From assembly GCF_000017405.1 (NCBI RefSeq), contig NC_009668.1, positions 1,080,001 to 1,144,000 on the forward strand: 64,000 bases of DNA, given 5' to 3'. The position numbers and the translations under genes were made by a program. Positions 63,500 through 64,000 of the stretch are shown in pieces (the first letter of the stretch is position 1; each line of letters opens with the position of its first letter). This stretch comes from Brucella anthropi ATCC 49188 (GTDB taxonomy: Bacteria > Pseudomonadota > Alphaproteobacteria > Rhizobiales > Rhizobiaceae). The notes beneath the pieces were generated by a model. It was not told the origin of the DNA and searched no databases. It saw only the letters and a program-made list of their open reading frames with translations.

Positions 63500-64000
63500 C
63501 AGAAAGTTTCCAGTTTGAGACCGACGCGGCTTGCCGCCTGCACAATGTGTTGGCGCATCACTTCGCGCGCTCGCAACGGATCACGTGAGCGAATCGCATC
63601 CCTGATTGCGGTGTGTTCATTGATTGTAATCTCGACAATCTGCTCTAGTACCGCCCGCGCACGCGCCGCATTGATCGCCTGATTGATGCGTTCGGCAATA
63701 AAACCCAGAACCAGCGGAAAATATTCGTTATGTGTTGCGGAAGCGAGCGCACGGTGAAATGTCAGATCAGCGGCAATACCGGTATCCGTCCATTTTTTCG
63801 AACCGCTCATCTCTGCGAGCGCTTCATTCAGTTGCATCATATCATGTTCATCATGATGCACCGCAGCTAGCCCCGCCGCTTCTATCTCCAACGCCATTCG
63901 CAACTGGAACAGGCTGCGGAAACTGTCACGATTGGCAAGTGTTTCAGGTTCTATGCGGAGAGCATGTCGCCTGTCGGGTTCCGTTACAAACGCACCTACA
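63499..64000 (-). CDS. GntR-family (FCD domain) regulator, 5' end outside window
   Basis: The frame is open to the edge of the window, so the gene is partial. The first visible residues, VGAFVTEP, are the end of a GntR winged helix. An FCD effector domain follows, with the helical pattern LRMALEIEAAGLAAV, LTFHRALASATHNEYF and EHTAIRDAIRSRDPLRAREV. His residues in LTFHRAL and NEHTAI are probable metal ligands of the FCD fold. It is cotranscribed with the gluconate genes and likely regulates them with gluconate or a related sugar acid. Confidence 0.88.
   Translation of the reverse strand, partial: VGAFVTEPDRRHALRIEPETLANRDSFRSLFQLRMALEIEAAGLAAVHHDEHDMMQLNEALAEMSGSKKWTDTGIAADLTFHRALASATHNEYFPLVLGFIAERINQAINAARARAVLEQIVEITINEHTAIRDAIRSRDPLRAREVMRQHIVQAASRVGLKLETF

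Overview
The window looks like a chromosome segment of an alphaproteobacterium of the Brucella/Ochrobactrum group. This is an inference. It rests on moderately GC-rich sequence, a beta-ketoadipate (pca) cluster with PcaQ, PcaR and PobR regulators, a ugpBAEC operon whose UgpE has the Brucella-like 282-residue form, a sitABCD operon with a Mur-like operator, and many ABC solute importers. No rRNA, CRISPR array or replication origin was seen.

Layout. Bases 1-2100 are the edge of a prophage: the tail of a prohead protease/capsid fusion gene, a small structural gene, then a cluster of GTAGAT repeats next to the 3' end of tRNA-Asn (2135-2209, minus). A small membrane protein follows. An AraC-type regulator gene (2758-4612, minus) is split by a complete 1,049-bp IS630-family element (3410-4458) with inverted repeats and a TA target duplication; removing the element and one TA restores the frame. 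sitABCD (4956-8462) is a Mn/Fe importer. 8755-14615 holds an iron/polyamine-type ABC importer whose operon also encodes a LacI regulator and a 2H cyclic phosphodiesterase; two near-identical palindromes lie before its two transcription blocks. 14660-20730 carries an aldo/keto reductase, a D-amino acid dehydrogenase, two tandem orphan lysine/arginine-type binding proteins, a saccharopine dehydrogenase-like lysine dehydrogenase and a divergent Lrp regulator, suggesting lysine or basic amino acid catabolism. 20775-24919 is a second polyamine-type ABC importer.

25100-35673 is the aromatic acid block: pcaIJF with divergent pcaR, pobR/pobA, and pcaQ with divergent pcaDCHGB. Together they take 4-hydroxybenzoate through protocatechuate and beta-ketoadipate to acetyl-CoA and succinyl-CoA. 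A branched-chain-type ABC importer (35804-40423) follows pcaB and may bring in an aromatic acid. It ends base-to-base against a convergent adenine deaminase gene (40424-42115).

42219-50170 is a peptide-use block: a D-aminopeptidase-like serine hydrolase, a five-gene dpp-type importer and a divergent membrane dipeptidase. 50190-55751 is a polar amino acid importer operon with a D-2-hydroxyacid dehydrogenase and a small alpha-beta barrel protein, under a LacI regulator whose likely operator (54666-54681) has a central CG. 56155-60322 is ugpBAEC, followed by an SLC13-type transporter with RCK_C domains. The right end (62218-64000) holds gluconokinase, gluconate 5-dehydrogenase and a partial GntR/FCD regulator.

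Overall this is a catabolic and uptake region: seven complete ABC importers plus two orphan binding proteins, most with a local regulator. In three of the importer operons a stem-loop lies just after the binding-protein gene. The best leads for something undescribed are the 2H-phosphoesterase importer regulon and the D-aminopeptidase/dipeptidase/importer block. No defence system was found.
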